The notes beneath the pieces are model-generated. The model made no database searches and was not told the origin of the DNA. It saw nothing but the letters and a program-made list of their open reading frames with translations. Below, one piece after another: positions 10,845 through 21,540 of a stretch of 64,000 nt of DNA. The translations under genes and the position numbers were made by a program. Source of the DNA: Hordeum vulgare subsp. vulgare (lineage: Eukaryota > Streptophyta > Magnoliopsida > Poales > Poaceae); the NCBI RefSeq assembly GCF_904849725.1, contig NC_058521.1, positions 95,156,244-95,220,243 on the forward strand, given 5' to 3'. Numbering within the stretch: position 1 is the first letter of the stretch; each line of letters opens with the position of its first letter.

Positions 10845-13507
10845 TTCTATCGCTTCTATGCCTAGCTAAGGGCGTTAAACAATAGCGCTTGTTGGGAGGC
10901 AACCCAATGAATTTATCTTTTTATTTCTGCTTTGTTGCTTCCACACTTTCATAATTCTGTTGTGCTTGTGTTTTTTGTGTTTGAGCCAAGCAAAACCTTT
11001 ATGACTAGTCTTGGTAATGGTTGTTTGATCCTCCTGGAAAAAGACAGAAACTTTTCGCTCACAAGAAGATTTTTAATTTTTATTCAGAAAGAGATTTTGA
11101 GTTGATTCTTTTTGCTGCTGATTGATATGCTTTTTCCCCAGACTGTCGTAATTGTTCAGATTTTTTGAGGTACCAGAAGTATACAGATTCCTTTAGACTG
11201 GTCTGTTTTTGACAGATTCTGTTTTTTTGTTGAGTTGGTTGCTTGTTTTGATGAAACTATGGTTAGTATCGGGGGGTACTAGCCATGTACAAGTGAGAAT
11301 ACAGTAGCCCATCATCAATATAGATGGAATTCAAGTTTTCTACAGTACCAAAAGAAGTGGTAGTTTGTTTTCTTGTACTAATGTTATCACAAGTTTCTGC
11401 TTAAGTTTTGTGTTGTGAAGTTTTCAAGTTTTGGGTGATGCTCTTATGGACAAAGAGATAAGGAGTGGAAAGAGCTCAAGATTGGGGATGCCCAAGGCAC
11501 CCCAAGCCACATTCAAGGATACCAAAAATCCTAAGCTTGGTGATGCCCCGGGAAGGCATCCCCTCTTTCGTCTTCAATCCATCGGTAACATTACTTGGAG
11601 CTATATTTTTATTCACCACATGATATGTGTTTTGCTTGGAGCGTCTTGTACCATAGGATTATTTCCTTTTTGTTGTGTCACAATCATCCTTGCTGCACAC
11701 CTTTTTGAGAGATAGAGACATGCACTCATCGTGATTTTGCTAGAATGCTCATAGTGCTTCACTTATATCTTTTGAGCTAGATACTTTTGCTCATGTGCTT
11801 CACTTATATCTTTTGTGCTAGATACTTTTGCTCTTGTGCTTAACTTATATCTTTTAGAGCACGACGGTGCGTGATTTGGTAATTGGCTTATGCTATGAAA
11901 GTAATCCCATGTGCTAGGTACCCAAAGAGGATGCAAAAAACCTCCATCTTCATGTGCATTGAGTAGAAAGAAAAGTTTCGATTCCTCTCAATTAGTTTTG
12001 AGACATGGATTCGGTAACATTAAAAGCTATGTTAGTAGGGTGTTGTGAATCTAGAAATACTTGTGTTGGAGTTAGTTATTCCCGTAGCATGCATGTATGG
12101 TGAACCGCTATGTTAGGAAGTCGGAGCATAATTGATCTATTGATTGTCATCCTTTGTGTTGAGGTCGGGATCGCGCGATGGTTTACACCTACCAACCCTT
12201 CCCCTTGGAGTATGCGTTTAGCACTTTGTTTCAATTACTAATAAGAACGTTTGCAACAAGTATGTGAGTTCTTTATGACTAATATTGAGTCCATGGTATA
12301 GATAATCTTTCACCTTCCACCATTGCTAGCCTCTCTAGCGCCGCGCAATTCTCGCCGGTGCGCAAACCCACCAAATTCCTTCCTCAAAACAGCCACCATA
12401 CCTACCTACTATGGCATTTTCATAGCCATTCCAAGATATATTGACATGCAACTACCACCGTTCCGTCTCATGACTTGTGCCGTCACTCTCATATTGCCAT
12501 TGCATGATCATACTAGATCGTTGCACATCCTCATACACTGTCGGAGGCATTTCTTATGGAGTCATCATCATTGTGATCTTTGAGCTGTGAGTAACTAAAA
12601 AGTGTGATGATCATCATTATTAGAGCATTGTCCCATGTGAGGAAATAAAAAAAAAGAGGCCAAAGAAAATAAAAAAAGAGGCCTAAGAGCCCAAATAAAA
12701 AAAAGAGAAATGAGAGAAAAAGAGAGAATGGACAATGCTACTATGTTTTTCCACACTTGTTCTTCATAATAGCACCATGTTCTTCATGATTGAGAGCCTC
12801 TTGCTTTGTCACTACCATATGCTAGTGGGAATCTTTTATTTAATTTGGCTTGTATATTCCAATGATGGGATTCCTCAAAATTGCCCTAGGTCTTCGTGAG
12901 CAAGCAAGTTGGATGCACACCCACTATTTTTCCTTTTGAGCTTTCACATACTTATAGCTCTAGTGCATCTCTTGTATGGCAATCCCTACTCATTCATATT
13001 GATATCTATTGATGGGCATCTCCATAGCCTATTGATACACCGAGTCAATGTGACCATCTCCACCTTTTTTGTCTCACAACCACCACCACACTCTATTCCA
13101 CCTATAGTGCTATTTCCATGTCTCGCGCTCACGTATTGCGTGATAGTTATAAAAAGTTTGAGAAAGTAAGAGTGCGAAAACAACTGCTTGGACAATTCCC
13201 GGGTTGTGCATGATTTACATTAGTTGTGTGAGGATGATGGAGCATAGCCAGACTATATGATTTTGTAGGGATAACTTTCTTTGGCCTTGTTATTTCGAAG
13301 GTTCATGATTACTTTGCTAGTTTGCTTGAAGTATTACTGTTTTCATGTCAATAGCAAACTATTGTTTTGAATCTTACGGATCTGAATATTCATGCCACGT
13401 GAAATAATTTGCAAAGGACAACTATGCTAGGTAGCATTCCACATCAAAAATTCATTCTTTATCACTTCCCTACTCGAGGACGGGCAGGAGTTAAGCTTGG
13501 GGATGCT
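10845..13507 (+). other. Athila A post-protease non-coding region
   Basis: 2.66 kb where RT and integrase would be in an autonomous element. It has no polymerase motifs. It starts with a conserved hairpin motif (10871-10906). At 11531-11547 there is a PPT-like CTAAGCTTGGTGATGCC. An 18-codon-scale repeat, CACTTATATCTTTTG...AGATACTTTTGCTC, is repeated around 11755-11850. The region ends with the true PPT. An open frame of 94 codons at 11431-11715 lies in a stretch absent from element C; it has no recognised domain. The interval 12640-12730 is A-rich (AAAAAAGAG repeats). Confidence 0.75.
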
Positions 13508-15056
13508 TGATACGTCTCCAACGTATCTATAATTTTTGATGGTTTCATGCTATTATCTTGTCAAACTTTGGATGTTTTGCATGCCTTTTATTTATTTTCT
13601 GGGACTAACTTATTAATTCAGTGCCAAGTGCCAGTTCCTATTTTTTCCATGTTTTTGACCCCTTTCAGAGGAGATTTTGAAACGGAGTCCAAACGGAAGA
13701 AAATCCCCGACAAGATTTTTTCTCGAACGGAAGAAGATCGGGGGACTTGGGAGCCAAGCCAGAAGAGTCCCAGGGGCCCCACAAGCCCCACCCCGCGGCC
13801 AGGGGGGCCGCGCCATGCAGGCTTGTGGGCCCCCTGGAGGTCCTCTGACCTAGATCTTGCGCCTATATATTCCCAAATATTCCCAAAAAAAATCAGGGGA
13901 GCATCGTAATCAATTTTTCACCGCCGCAAGCTTCTGTCTCCTCAAGATCCCATCTGGGCACATCCTGGTGCCCTGCCGGAGGGGGGATTCGGACACGGAA
14001 GGCTTCTCCATCAACACCATGACCTCTCCGATGATGCGTGAGTAGTTCACCATAGACCTACGGGTCCATAGCTAGTAACTAGATGGCTTCTTCTCTCTCT
14101 TGGATCTTCAATACAAAGTTCTCTATGATCTTCATGGATATCTATCCGATGTCATCTTCTTTTGTGGTGTGTTTGTCGAGATCCGTTGAATTGTGGATTT
14201 ATGATCAGATTATCTATGAATCTTATTTGAGTTTCTTCTTATCTCTCTTATGCATGATTTTATATCCTTGTAATTCTCTTCCAGTTGTGGGTTTTGTCTG
14301 GCCAACTAGATCTATGATTCTTGAAGTGGGAGAAGTGCTCGGTTTTGGGTTCATACCCTGCGGTGACCTCACCCAATGACAAAAGGGGTAGCGAGGCACG
14401 TATCGTGTTGTTGCCATCAAGGGTAAAAAGATGGGGTTTTCATCATTGGTTTGAGATTATCCCTCTACATCATGTCATCTTGCTTAAAGCGTTACTCTGT
14501 TCGTCATGAACTCAATACACTAGATGCATGCTGGATAGCGGTGGATGTGTGGAGTAATAGTAGTAGATGCAGAAAGTATTGGTCAACTTCTCTCGGACGT
14601 GATGCCTATATGCTAGATCATTGCCTTAGATATCGTCATGACTTTGCGCGGTTCTTTCAATTGCTCGACAGTAATTTGTTCTCCCACCGTAATACTTGCT
14701 ATTTTGAGAGAAGCCTCTAGTGAACACTATGGCCCCCAGGGTCTACTCCACACCATATTTTTAGCCTTACACTCTTTTACTTCGTTGCACTTTCCGCCTT
14801 CAGATCTCACTTTGCAAACAATCTTGAAGGGACGGACAACCCCTTTGAAGCGTTGGGTGCAAGCTTGTTTGTGTTTGCGCAGGTACTCTGGAGTTGACGA
14901 GACCCTCCTTCTGGATCGATTCCTCAGTTCTCATACGGAGGGAAGTACTTACTATTCCTGTGCTGCATCACCCTTTCCTCTTCAAGGGAAAAAACCAACG
15001 CAAGCCCAATCTCCGTTAACGTGTCAATTTCTGGTGTTGTTGTTTTAGAAGTAGAA
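13508..15056 (+). repeat. Athila A 3' LTR
   Basis: 1,549-bp partner of 7018-8564. It begins TGATACG directly after the PPT and ends GTAGAA where the 5' copy has GTAGCA, so the terminal CA has mutated. Differences from the 5' LTR are scattered single bases and small indels, for example in the C/G-rich part around 13700-13830. Confidence 0.95.
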
Positions 15057-15061
15057 GTGAG

Positions 15062-16660
15062 CGGCGATCTGGAGCGCTTGGTGGAGCGCACCAGGGTAAG
15101 TGCCTCATCTCTGTCTTCGATTTTTCCTTGTCTTCTTCTTGAATTGGTGGGGGCGCACCAGCGCACCCAATGGGTGTAGCCCCCGAGAATCGGGCCGGCC
15201 AAGCATCGTCCGGGCCGAATCTCTTTGAGCTTATTCTCTTGTTTTGCTTCTTTTGTGGGGGCGCACTAGCGCACCCACTTGGTGTAGCCCCGGAGAATCG
15301 GGCTGGTTATGATTTAACCAGGCCGAATCTTACTTCTGCTTCTTCCTTGCTTTGTAGGATCTTTACGATGCCCAGGTGCAAGCCTACAACACGCTGCGGG
15401 CTCAAAACCAGGCGGCTGATGGACAGGTTGTCGAGCTTCAAGCCCGGCTGGGCGAGGTTGTCGTGGAGCGGGACGCCCTACGCGAGGCGGACGGCCGGCT
15501 CCAGCAGCAGCTGACTCTTCTCCAAACGGAGAAGAAGGAGCTCGAGGCGGCCCGCCAGGCCGAGCGGGAGCAGCTGCGCGCCTCCCTGTAGGAGAAGGAT
15601 GCCTCCCATACTGCCGACATGGAGCATCTTGAGACGCTTCATCTCGGGGAGATGAAGCTCAAGGACGCTGCCTTGAAGGAGAAGGAGGAAGCCCTGATCC
15701 AGAAGCAGGCGCAGCTTGCCAAGGCCCTGGACGCGGCGGCGGCCCTCCAGGACAAAGTCGCCCGCCTTACCCAAGCGAGCAAGGTGCGGGAGCTTGAGGC
15801 CATGGAGGGCGCCCATGAGACTGATAGCCACTTCGACCATTAGTCTTCTTTTGTTTTGTCTTGAATTTTCTTCTGCCATCTCCTCTTCTTACTCTTCTTT
15901 GCACCCCTCCCCTATCTCAGGCCTCTTTCCTGAGACATGGGACGCGGACGACACGGCCGTCGAGGTGAGCTGCGAGGAGCGCCGCGCGGCCGGGCAGGAG
16001 GTAGACGCTACCTCCGGCTTGAGCGTGGAGGAGATCGGAGTGGGCGTGAGAGCCCGCCTACACGTCCTGGGCGAGTCTGTGGCTCGGCTCCAAATCGCAG
16101 GCTCATCGATGGTGAAGGTCGTGTGGCCTGACGGCTTGGAGCCGATGTCGATGAGCCAACTCTCCCGTTGGCTTGCGGCTGGCGAAGACCATCTTGACGC
16201 GTGGCGCGCTTCGGCCGCACGCGCTGGAGCCTACATGGCCCTGCGCTTGGCCAAGTCATGGTACCGAAACCTGGACTTGGGAAACCTTGTCGCTCAGCGC
16301 GGCAGCTCGGAGGTGGAGCTGCAGACCGTGGAGGAGGAGCTGTGCGTGAGGGCCAGCGACATCGCCTTGTACGCCCCATGGGATGAGCTCAACTTGGAGC
16401 GGGGCGAAGGCGACAATGTGATCCCTGAGGATCTACATGGCCGTCAGCCCTATGACACCGATGGCAGCTCCGACGAGGCAGCCCATGAGGTGGAGAATGC
16501 TGCCGCCTCCAACGGCGAGGCGTATGCCGACTCCGATGCGGACGGAGCTGGAAGCCCTCGCGGAGGAGACGGCGCCACCGCCTTGGGAGCAGACGACGAT
16601 GGTGAAGCCACCACTTCAGGCGCAGCACCCGGGGCGACCGACGAGGCCGCAACCCCTTAG
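15062..16660 (+). pseudogene. Gypsy antisense extra ORF, second half (coiled coil)
   Basis: Continuation of the plus-strand ORF interrupted at 7012. A short exon piece ends at 15095, followed by a probable intron (15096-15357, GT...AG). The next exon, 15358 to about 15840, is a strong coiled coil with Gln/Glu/Leu heptads (LQARLGEVVVERDALREADG), broken by a TAG at about 15589-15591. A second intron ends with AG at 15920. The last exon (15921-16660) contains LSRWLAAGEDHLDAWRAS and AKSWYRNLDLGNL, then an acidic Ala/Gly/Asp-rich tail ending at TAG 16658-16660. This architecture is common in antisense ORFs of grass Tat elements as I recall them. No biochemical role is known to me. Confidence 0.78.
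15148..15331 (+). repeat. Tandem duplication inside an antisense-ORF intron
   Basis: Two imperfect direct copies of about 75-80 bp, starting near 15150 and near 15256 and spaced by about 107 bp. Both contain GGGGGCGCAC(C/T)AGCGCACCCA, then TGTAGCCCC and GAGAATCGGGC, and end with GGCCGAATCT. The sequence lies in the putative intron 15096-15357. The second copy has an extra TTATGATTTAACC. Confidence 0.75.
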
Positions 16661-17466
16661 CTGATCCTGTTTTTTCTTTTTGTTGTGTGCAATTATCTTG
16701 TGAGTCCAACAGTTCCACCCACTAGGGGTGTAATGAACTTCGGCCGTGGGCCAATGCATTTTGAATGTATGGATTCATCATTATATTCGTATTGCCATGC
16801 GTGTTGTTTTTTATCTTTATCTTTTGATTCCTGTTTGACTTCTTTTTCTGGAACTCCTCTACCCCCAAGTTTCCACCCCGCCAGCCCGACAACCGGGAGC
16901 CGGTCTGTGACTCAGTCGAGGTTTCTGACTTTGAGAATATAAGACTTAGATTTTTCGAGGCCATCAAGACTTAAAGATTCAGACATAAACCAGCAGAGGC
17001 CGGCTTGAATGAGATCGTAAAATAGATCAAGCCAACCCGAGCCGGCAACCTTTTTGTAGTCAAACTTTACATGCATCCCGCCTTACCTGGCATCGCCTTG
17101 CTAGCCGGACAGCCGAGAGACGGTCTGTAGCTATTACGAGGTGACCAGGGATCGGCCCAGCGTACACTATGTGTTTTTCTACAACATAAGGAAGGCGTCC
17201 GGGCGGCTAGCGAGGCCCCGAACTTATTAGAGACAGCAAGGGGCTCACCGAGTGTGCACTCTAGATATGAACTTAAAAAGAAGCATAAGGCATGCTCTTT
17301 TCATTGCATTCATTATAAATCCCAGAAGAGGGAGAAATATACATATGTGCATGCTCTTTCCATGTTTGATACTTGCCTTCTAGCAATAGAACGGGCGAAG
17401 CAACGCATCATTTCATGGATGTTCCGTCTCCTGGCCAGAGTCGTCCCTCCTGCGCTTCCTTGGCTT
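16661..17466. other. Gypsy spacer between the convergent antisense ORF and pol
   Basis: About 800 bp separating the end of the plus-strand ORF from the end of the minus-strand integrase. No coding signal was seen. Two imperfect direct repeats resembling CCG-x5-CCGxGAGxCGGTCTGT-x8-CGAGGT lie near 16885 and 17105. This is where transcripts from both strands would terminate; I see no clear terminator. Confidence 0.55.
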
Positions 17467-18519
17467 CTAGGCATTAATCAAGTAGTATGCGTTGTTGTGC
17501 AATGCCCTACTGATGATGAAGGGTCCCTCCCATGGGGATGAAATCTTGTGCTGGTCGGCGGTGTGCTGGATTCTTTTGAGCACCAAGTCTCCCTCTCTGA
17601 AAGAGAGAGGCTTGATCTTCTTGCTGTGGTAGTGTCTCAGCTTCTGTTGATAGATGGCCGTCCGGCTCAAGGCCAGGTCCCTTGCTTCCTCGAGGAGATC
17701 AACACCGTCTTCTCTTGCCTCATTCGCCTCCGTTTCCGTGTACAAGGTGACCCGAGGCGAGTCGAACTCGATATCCGTAGAGATGATGGCCTCGGACCCG
17801 TACACCAGAAAGAACGGAGTGAAGCTGGTTGACTGGTTGGGCATGGTGCGAAGACTCCATAGTACAACCGGCAGTTCTTCGATCCAGCAGCCAGCTGACC
17901 TGACAAGTGGTGCCACCAGTCTTGGCTTGATGCTGGCTAGGATTAGGCTGTTGGCCCTCTCCACCTGGCCATTGTACTAGGGATGTGCCACTGACGCCAA
18001 GTCGAGCCGGATTCCTACCTTGGAGCAGTAGAGCGCTAAAGCGCCCTTGGCGAAGTTAGTGCCGTTGTCGGTGATGATGCTGTGAGGGACACCATATCGA
18101 ACAGAGATGTCCATGATGAACTTGACAGTCGTGGGTCCATCAAACTTCTTGATGAGCCTAGCCTCAATCCACTTGGTGAACTTGTCGACGACCACCAAGA
18201 GGTGAGTCATGCCACCGCGAGCCGTCTTGAAAGGCCCCACCATGTCCAGCCCCTAGACGGCGAAAGGCCATGACAATGGGATGGTTTTGAGGGCCGAAGG
18301 CGGCATGTGGCTCTGTGTGCCAAAGAATTGGGAACCCTCGCATTTGTTGACCATGTCCACGACCTCCTCGAGGGTCGTGGGCCAGTAGAATCCATGGCGG
18401 AACGCCTTGGCCACCAGGGTTCTAGAGGCGGCATGTTGCCCGCACTCCCCCTGGTGCATGTCTCTGAGGATCTCCTGTCCCTTTTCTGATTCAACGCAGT
18501 GCTGGAACACGCCACTCAC
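17467..18519 (-). pseudogene. Gypsy integrase
   Basis: Read from 18519 downward. First comes an H2C2 zinc-binding domain with HQGECGQHAASRTL and FYWPTTLEEVV; the last cysteine pair reads C-E-G-S, so one Cys is replaced. Then the catalytic core: MVGPFK, VVVDKFTKWIEA, TDNGTNF. The next motif reads HP-stop-YNGQVERAN, where a TAG at 17977-17979 replaces one codon before the Glu of the triad. Another TAG lies at 18253-18255 between the zinc domain and the core. The C-terminal part has the GDLVLKR motif of Gypsy integrases. Both stops are in the same frame as the rest, so the gene has been silenced mainly by point mutations. Confidence 0.9.
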
Positions 18520-19090
18520 GCTACGCCGAACCAGCTCTCAATTGATGATGGCGTAGGCTGCAGATCTGCCCTAAATCTGCCTCGCCTCCGCCTCGTCTTG
18601 AGGAAGTTTGTCGCGAAGGAGGAAGACCAGGATGGGTTGAGCCCATGACGGAGCCGACACAAGGGCTGGCTCCGTCTCGACCTAACCGTCAGGGCCTTCA
18701 GCAGCCCCGCGCTTGATGAAGTAGTAGTCGTGGGCTCGAGACAAGGTGTCTCTAATGCCGTCGTGGCGGCCGGCTCGCTGTCTACCTCCATGACGTCCAC
18801 CCACTGGGTGTCGAGATGACAGGATTCGAGGCATGGCGGAGCCAAATTTGTTATTGTAGCCGGTGAAGTAGTCGTAGCCGGCGAAGTGGTTGTAGCCGGT
18901 GCCGCAATTGGAGTCGGCAGAGCCAGCGTAGCCGGCACAGGAGCTATTGCCGGTGTCGCTGGTGGAGCCGACGACGCTTGCACCAAAGAATAAGCCGGTG
19001 CCGCAATTGGAGTCGGCAGAGCCAGCGTAGCCGGCACTTGAGTTGTAGCCGGCGTAGCTGGTGGAGCCGACGACGCTTGCACCAAAGAAT
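18520..19090 (-). pseudogene. Pro/Ala-rich linker between RNase H and integrase of the Gypsy
   Basis: The polyprotein segment between the second RNase H and integrase is long and low-complexity (repeats such as TLALPTPIAAPA and TTSPATTTSPAT). It contains in-frame tandem repeats: two 99-bp units (33 codons) at about 18893-19090 and 18-bp units around 18855-18900. There is no enzymatic motif. It probably acts as a flexible or cleavable spacer. Confidence 0.65.
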
Positions 19091-19984
19091 CAGCAGGCAC
19101 AAAGATTGATGCCGACTCTGAAGACGGCTTGTGGAGTTGCTCGAGGGAGATGCCGGCTGGGATAGCCTCTCTCATGGAGCCAATCTTGGCCAATTCTCGG
19201 CAGCCTCGTTGTCCGCCCTGGGAATGTGGTGGAACTCGCAACCCTCGAAGGGGCCGCTGAGCTGTTGGATGACGAAGCGGTAGCTTGCCATGTTGGTGTC
19301 CCTGGTGTCCTATTCACCAGAAACTTGCTGCACCACAAGGTCTGAGTCGCCGAAGCAGATGCCAATCTCCTTGGCGAGCCGGAGTCCATGAGCGAGCGCT
19401 TCGTACTCGGCGACGTTGTTGGAGGCGGCAAAGTGGATCTGGAGAGCATACTTGAGCTGGTCTCCTTTCGGAGACGTCAAGACGATGCCGGCTCCGAGAC
19501 CAGTCCGCATCTTTGAGCTGTCGAAGTGCATCCGCCAATGCATGGAGTCTGGAGGTGGTGGCTCAAACTGGGTTTCGGCCCAGTCGACCAGGAAGTCGGC
19601 CACCACCTAAGATTTGATGGCGGTGCGAGGCTCGTAGCGGATATCATGGTCCGCCATGGTGATGGACCACTTGGCAATCCTTCCAGTTGCATCACGGTTG
19701 CCCATGATTTCTGAAAGTGGAGCAGTGCTCACCATGGTGATAGCATGCTCTTGGAAGTATTGCTTCAAGTTCTTTGCAGCAAGGTAAAGACCATAACACA
19801 TTTTTTGGTAGTGGGGATAGTTCTGCTTGGAGGCGGACAAGACCTCGCTGAGGTAGTAGAGAGGGTGCTGCACTAACAGTACCTTACCCTCCTCCTTGCG
19901 TTGAACTACCAACACAACACTAACCACGCGAGTGGTTGCTGCAATGTATATGAGTATGGGTTCCCTTTCAGCCGGTGCTGCCAA
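19091..19984 (-). pseudogene. Gypsy dual RNase H region
   Basis: Two RNase H-like domains in tandem. The upstream one (19984 to about 19660) reads like the degenerate Gypsy RNase H/connection domain (YYLSEVLSASKQNYPHYQKM, AKWSITMADHDIRYEPR). The second (about 19560-19250) has H-F-D-S-S-K-M, NNVAEYEALAHGLRLAKEIG and GDSDLVVQQ, giving acidic residues of an archaeal-type RNase H, with RADNEAA near its end (in another frame near 19210). Such a second RNase H is typical of Tat elements. A TAG at 19607-19609 separates the two, and a stop follows QQVSGE near 19310. RNase H removes the RNA strand after reverse transcription. Confidence 0.85.
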
Positions 19985-20939
19985 GATTGGCAGGCTCGAG
20001 ATGACTCGCTTGAGGTCGCGGAAGGCTTCGTCCGCCTGGTCGCCACTCGAATTTTGTCGTCTTCTTCATGAGCTGGTAGAGTGGAAGGGCCTTCTCGCCG
20101 AGCCGGCTGACAAACCGGCTATGGGACGCCAGGCAGCCGGCGAACTTCTGGACGTCTAGGATCCGAGCCGGCTTCACCATCTGCTCGATGGTGTCGATCT
20201 TCTCGGGTTCGCCTCGATGCCACGAGCGGACACGAAGAACCCCAAGAGCTTGCCGCCTGGAACCCCAGAGACGCACTTCTCCGGGTTGAGCCGAATCTTC
20301 TACTCGCGCAGGTTGGCGAACGTCTCCCGCAAGTCATCGAGGAGGCTGAAGTGGTGCTTCGTCTTGACGATGATGTCATCCACATAGAGGTGGATGTTTC
20401 TGCCGATCTGTGGCAGTAGGCACTGCTGCATGCAGCTTTGGAATGTCGCACCGGCGTTCTTCAGACCCAAAGGGCGTGATGAAGGAAGTCTTCAGGCGAT
20501 CAGCTGGATCTAGCTTGATTTGATGGTATCCTGAATAAGCATCCAGAAATGACAGCATTTCATAGCCTGCAGTGGAGTCGATCACTTGATCTATCCTAGG
20601 CAACGCGAAAGGGTCTTTCGGACACGCCTTATTCAAGCTAGTGTAGTCGATACACATTCGCCAGGTATTGTTCTTCTTCAGCACCAGGACTGGATTAGCC
20701 AACCAGTCCAGGTGGAAAACCTCCATGATGAAGCCGGCTGCAAGGAGCTGGGTAATCTCTTCTCCAATTGTGCGCTACTTCCCCTCGGCGAAGCGGCGCA
20801 AAGGTTGTTTTACCGGCTTCGCATCCGGTCGCACGTGAAGTTTGTGCTCGGCGTACTTCCTCGGAACACCCGGCATGTGTTTGGGGGACCATGCAAAGAT
20901 GTTCCGATCCTCACGGAGGAAGTTGACGAACTCGCCTTC
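19985..20939 (-). pseudogene. Gypsy reverse transcriptase
   Basis: Motifs in order on the minus strand: W-L-A-N-P-V-L-V-x-K-K, MCIDYTSLNKACPKD, FLDAYSGYHQI, FITPFG, then the catalytic Y-V-D-D-I-I-V-K box around 20360-20385 in a shifted frame, and LGF and KPPTKFAGCL-like thumb sequence around 20119-20276. At least two frameshifts separate 20726-20376, 20451-20119 and 20276-19968. A stop lies near 20775 within the segment preceding RTIGEEIT. It would copy element RNA into DNA; this copy cannot do so. Confidence 0.9.
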
Positions 20940-21540
20940 CTATTTGGGGCTCAGGCCAGCCCCGATGGTGACGCACTGCTTGGGGTTTGCAGGGTCGAGT
21001 GGCACCTGCTTGGTCTCTTTGGCCGGCTGGAAGGAGCCTTTGCCGGCCGATTGGGACGGAGGAGAAGGGATCGCCGGCTGCTCGGTAGCCTCAGCCACGA
21101 GCAGGTCGATCTGTCTCTTCTCCTCAGCAATCACCATGGCGTCGTCCAGGCGGCTGCTGTCTTGTGCGCACTCGAGCGACTTCTTGTAGTCTCCAACAAT
21201 GGTGATGATGCCCTTTGGACCCGGCATCTTCATCTTCTGGTAGGCGTAGTGCGGGATAGCCATGAATTTGTCTAGAGGCGGTCTGCCCAGCAGCGCGTGA
21301 TACGGGATGCTGAGGTCCACTACCTCGAACCATATGGACTCGCGGCGGAAGTGAGCCTTGTCGCCGAATAGGACGTCCAGCTGGATTTTGCCGATAGGAG
21401 AGCAGGACTGCCCAGGCACGATGCCGTGGAAGACTATGATGGTCGGCAGGACGTCCGTATCCTTGAGCCCGAGCTTCGGAGAGTGTCGAGGTAGTGGATG
21501 TCGATGTTGCTGCCGCCGTCGACCAGCACCCGGGAGAACC
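20940..21540 (-). pseudogene. Gypsy aspartic protease
   Basis: The active site reads V-L-V-D-G-G-S-N-I-D-I (Asp-Gly-Gly-Ser, the Tat-type variant) near 21510-21530 in the gag frame. After a frameshift the fold continues in another frame with TIIVFHGIVPGQSCSPIG, IWFEVVDLSIPYHALLGRP and MKMPGPKGIITIVGD, which contain the usual hydrophobic-hydrophobic-G-R-P flap end. The linker toward RT is Glu/Lys-rich. Confidence 0.85.

Larger units (their letters stand above)
7018..15056 (+). mobile_element. Athila-lineage element A (gag-protease only)
   Basis: Complete 8,039-bp LTR retrotransposon nested in the Gypsy antisense ORF. TSD gtgag is at 7013-7017 and 15057-15061. LTRs are 7018-8564 and 13508-15056. 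A PBS of the TGGCGCC...TTGCC type and a PPT (AAGCTTGGGGATGCT, 13493-13507) flank the interior. It encodes gag and aspartic protease but nothing resembling RT, RNase H or integrase, and 2.66 kb of non-coding DNA follows the protease. It is therefore a non-autonomous element that would rely on enzymes of a related autonomous family. It resembles the Sabrina/WHAM group of Triticeae elements from memory; the exact family is unassigned. Confidence 0.94.

Noticed and set aside
11431..11715. 94-codon open frame in element A, with a hydrophobic end
   Set aside because: No recognised domain, absent from element C, and located in the non-coding tail; could be chance. Left out as a gene.
15478..15879. 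133-codon minus-strand frame with Leu/Gly-rich repeats
   Set aside because: Shadow of the coiled-coil exon on the plus strand.
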